DNA from: Thiohalocapsa sp.
Lineage (GTDB): Bacteria > Pseudomonadota > Gammaproteobacteria > Chromatiales > Chromatiaceae
Direction: 5' to 3'
Length of the DNA stretch: 64,000 nucleotides
Assembly (NCBI RefSeq): GCF_022340605.1
Contig: NZ_JAJDNQ010000018.1
Location: 19,424 to 83,423 of the forward strand
In this document: positions 62,654-64,000 of the stretch, one piece after another
How the letters are laid out: every line of letters starts with the position of its first letter
Numbering within the stretch: the first letter of the stretch is position 1
Made by a program: the position numbers and the translations under genes
The notes under the pieces: generated by a model
What the model was told of the DNA's origin: nothing
What the model saw: the letters and a program-made list of their open reading frames with translations, nothing else
The model's database searches: none

Positions 62654-62848
62654 ATGCATAGAATCTGGCAATGGTACGACCCGCGCCGCGCGCTGATGGC
62701 GCTCTTCAGCTTCCTGTTCGCGCTGGCGCTGTTGATTCACTTCATTCTGCTGGCGTCGCCGGACTTCAACTGGATGGCCTCATCCGCGCGAGTGACGGCA
62801 CCTGCTTCGAACATGACGCCAATGCCGCCTGTTCGGAACATGAACTGA
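62654..62848 (+). CDS. pufA: LH1 alpha polypeptide, second copy
   Basis: A 64-residue copy with [16 protein letters not shown] and [14 protein letters not shown]. It lacks the DGIP segment of the other two and has its own methionine/proline-rich tail ending PPVRNMN, which could alter binding of calcium or carotenoid. The ligand histidine is present. Confidence 0.95.
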   Translation: MHRIWQWYDPRRALMALFSFLFALALLIHFILLASPDFNWMASSARVTAPASNMTPMPPVRNMN

Positions 62849-62858
62849 GCAACGTGTT

Positions 62859-62907
62859 CTCCGCTCGGTCGCCCATGCGCCATACTTGGCGGTGCGGCCG
62901 AGCGGAG
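62859..62907 (+). other. Large stem-loop after pufA2
   Basis: CTCCGCTCGG pairs perfectly with CCGAGCGGAG about 29 bases later, ten bases past the pufA2 stop. It probably stabilises the upstream message or causes partial termination. Confidence 0.65.
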
Positions 62908-63036
62908 CGAAGGTGCTTCCCGACGCGCCGACGTCGGATCCGGCGGGATCGTCGGAACGCCCCTTAGGGCAACCCCGCCGCGGGGGTCGTCGCGGCAACG
63001 GCCGTTAGGCCGATCGAGCAAACTGGAGGTAATTCC

Positions 63037-63180
63037 ATGGCTGACGACAAGAGCATGTCCGGCCTGACCGAAGAAGAGGCTCAGGAGTTCCACGGCATTT
63101 TCACGCAAAGCATGACCGGGTTCCTCGGTGTCGCGGCTTTCGCGCACATCCTGGCTTGGCTGTGGCGTCCGTGGCTGTAG
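63037..63180 (+). CDS. pufB: LH1 beta polypeptide, third copy
   Basis: A 47-residue copy differing from the second by only a few residues (for example FTQSMTGF in place of FMQSMNGF). A strong ribosome site (GGAGG) precedes it. Confidence 0.96.
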   Translation: MADDKSMSGLTEEEAQEFHGIFTQSMTGFLGVAAFAHILAWLWRPWL

Positions 63181-63263
63181 GGTTTCGCCCCTAAGCGCTT
63201 TGTCAATAATTGCGGGCGCAGCAAAGAGCTGCACGGTCCCGCCTCAAGCATTGGAGATGACAC

Positions 63264-63446
63264 ATGCATAAGATCTGGCAGATCTTCGACCCGCGCCGGA
63301 CCCTGGTGGCCCTTTTCGGTTTCCTGGGCGTGCTGGCCCTGCTGATCCACTTCATCCTGCTGAGCAGCGCCGACTTCAACTGGCTGGGCGATGGCATCCC
63401 GCCCGTCTCGGCTGTTGTCGATCTGGCTTCTCAGATGTTTGTCTGA
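63264..63446 (+). CDS. pufA: LH1 alpha polypeptide, third copy
   Basis: A 60-residue copy with [16 protein letters not shown] and [19 protein letters not shown], close to the first copy in its tail ([10 protein letters not shown]). A ribosome site is upstream (GGAG). Confidence 0.96.
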   Translation: MHKIWQIFDPRRTLVALFGFLGVLALLIHFILLSSADFNWLGDGIPPVSAVVDLASQMFV

Positions 63447-63461
63447 GTCGGCTCGGGTTTG

Positions 63462-63487
63462 TTGGCCGCCCCTTCTTGGGCGGCCAA
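63462..63487 (+). terminator. Hairpin at the end of the puf operon
   Basis: A 10-bp perfect stem TTGGCCGCCC / GGGCGGCCAA with a six-base loop, 16 bp after pufA3. No T-run follows, so it may be an mRNA stabiliser or a weak terminator. Confidence 0.6.
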
Positions 63488-63825
63488 CGGCGCCATGCCG
63501 GTGTGAAATGCGTTGCGGCTCGGGAGTCTGGTTGTTTTGCGGATGCCCGCGCCTGCGATAGAGCGGCAAGGACTGTCGCCGTTTGAGATGCCAGGGACGG
63601 TAGTGGCTGCGTCGCTTGGCCGTGCAGCGGCGAAGGCCGGTTGTCGCGCGGTTGTCGGCCGGTTTGTATGCGAAGGAGCGCCCCCTTGATCGATATGGGA
63701 CCCATGCGGGACGGCTAGGGAGTTGCAGATTGTTTGCTTGACCGTGGACAACTCGGCGCCTGCCGCAAGAGGGCTTGTTCCTCTAGGCTGTACAGGTTGA
63801 CCGACGACTTGGCGGCACGAGGCAA
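63488..63825. other. Intergenic region before dxs
   Basis: No gene is recognised. The dxs promoter should be here. No exact TGT-N12-ACA site was found by eye. Confidence 0.4.
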
Positions 63826-64000
63826 ATGACCGATATCACGCCGATCCCCGTAGCGGAGCCCTACCCCCTCCTCACCACCATCGACACCCCGGCCGACCTG
63901 CGCCGGCTGGACGCGCACGAGCTCAAGCAACTCGCGGCGGAGCTGCGGGCCTACCTCATCGACAGCGTCTCGCGCACCGGCGGGCACCTGGCGGCGGGCC
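63826..64000 (+). CDS. dxs: 1-deoxy-D-xylulose-5-phosphate synthase, 3'-truncated by window edge
   Basis: Start of the thiamine diphosphate enzyme that opens the MEP isoprenoid pathway. Only 58 residues are visible. The segment [20 protein letters not shown] and the following GHLAAG are typical of Dxs. The ATG follows ACGAGG. The product supplies precursors to CrtE and the bacteriochlorophyll tail, so its place beside the puf operon makes sense. Confidence 0.9.
   Translation, partial: MTDITPIPVAEPYPLLTTIDTPADLRRLDAHELKQLAAELRAYLIDSVSRTGGHLAAG

Overview
The window is high-GC DNA from an anoxygenic phototrophic gammaproteobacterium, most likely a purple sulfur bacterium of the Ectothiorhodospiraceae or Chromatiaceae type. 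The evidence is a type-2 reaction centre operon (pufBALMC followed by two further LH1 beta/alpha pairs), bchCXYZ for bacteriochlorophyll a, crtE and crtF, a nif accessory cluster, and gammaproteobacterial housekeeping genes (Lhr, PcnB, PanBCD, EnvZ/OmpR, TruC). The species cannot be fixed from the sequence alone.

Layout. 1-15.5 kb: 5'-truncated lhr, a PhnD-like binding protein with a PAS-GGDEF-EAL protein, gatB, a damaged hicBA module, putA and a histidine phosphatase. 15.5-24 kb: a di-heme peroxidase, an orphan CCG-type Fe-S protein, an L,D-transpeptidase lipoprotein, two pseudogenes, a REP-associated transposase (RAYT) and speE. 24-32 kb: an ArsR regulator with a SqrR/BigR-like cysteine pair, a hybrid kinase and its response regulator, truC, bcp, envZ/ompR. 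32-41.8 kb: small unknown genes, a CBS protein, a DUF805 protein, argG, a PduX-like kinase, tRNA-Glu, pcnB-folK and panBCD.

42.4-50.4 kb, all on the minus strand, is a nitrogen-fixation accessory block: nifB, a 2[4Fe-4S] ferredoxin, a small unknown gene, a NifO-like protein, a flavodiiron protein, two [2Fe-2S] ferredoxins (one like the Shethna FeSII protector), nifQ, draG, a DUF5320-like protein and a NifX-like protein. The structural genes nifHDK and draT are not in the window. nifB has a good sigma-54 promoter and an upstream NifA-type site.

50.9-64 kb, on the plus strand, is photosynthesis: crtE, crtF, bchC, bchX, bchY, bchZ, pufB1A1LMC, pufB2A2, pufB3A3 and the start of dxs. PpsR/CrtJ-type palindromes (TGT-N12-ACA) lie before crtE and bchC. 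The nif and photosynthesis blocks diverge from one 560 bp region, so two redox-controlled and energy-demanding programmes sit back to back.

Dispersed repeats are a second theme. There are at least four families: the gtgggagcgg REP/REPIN, a GGTCGGGTTA palindrome, a tandem array beside the RAYT gene, and a hairpin repeat of about 115 bp in two copies. Some REP copies lie in frame inside lhr and putA.
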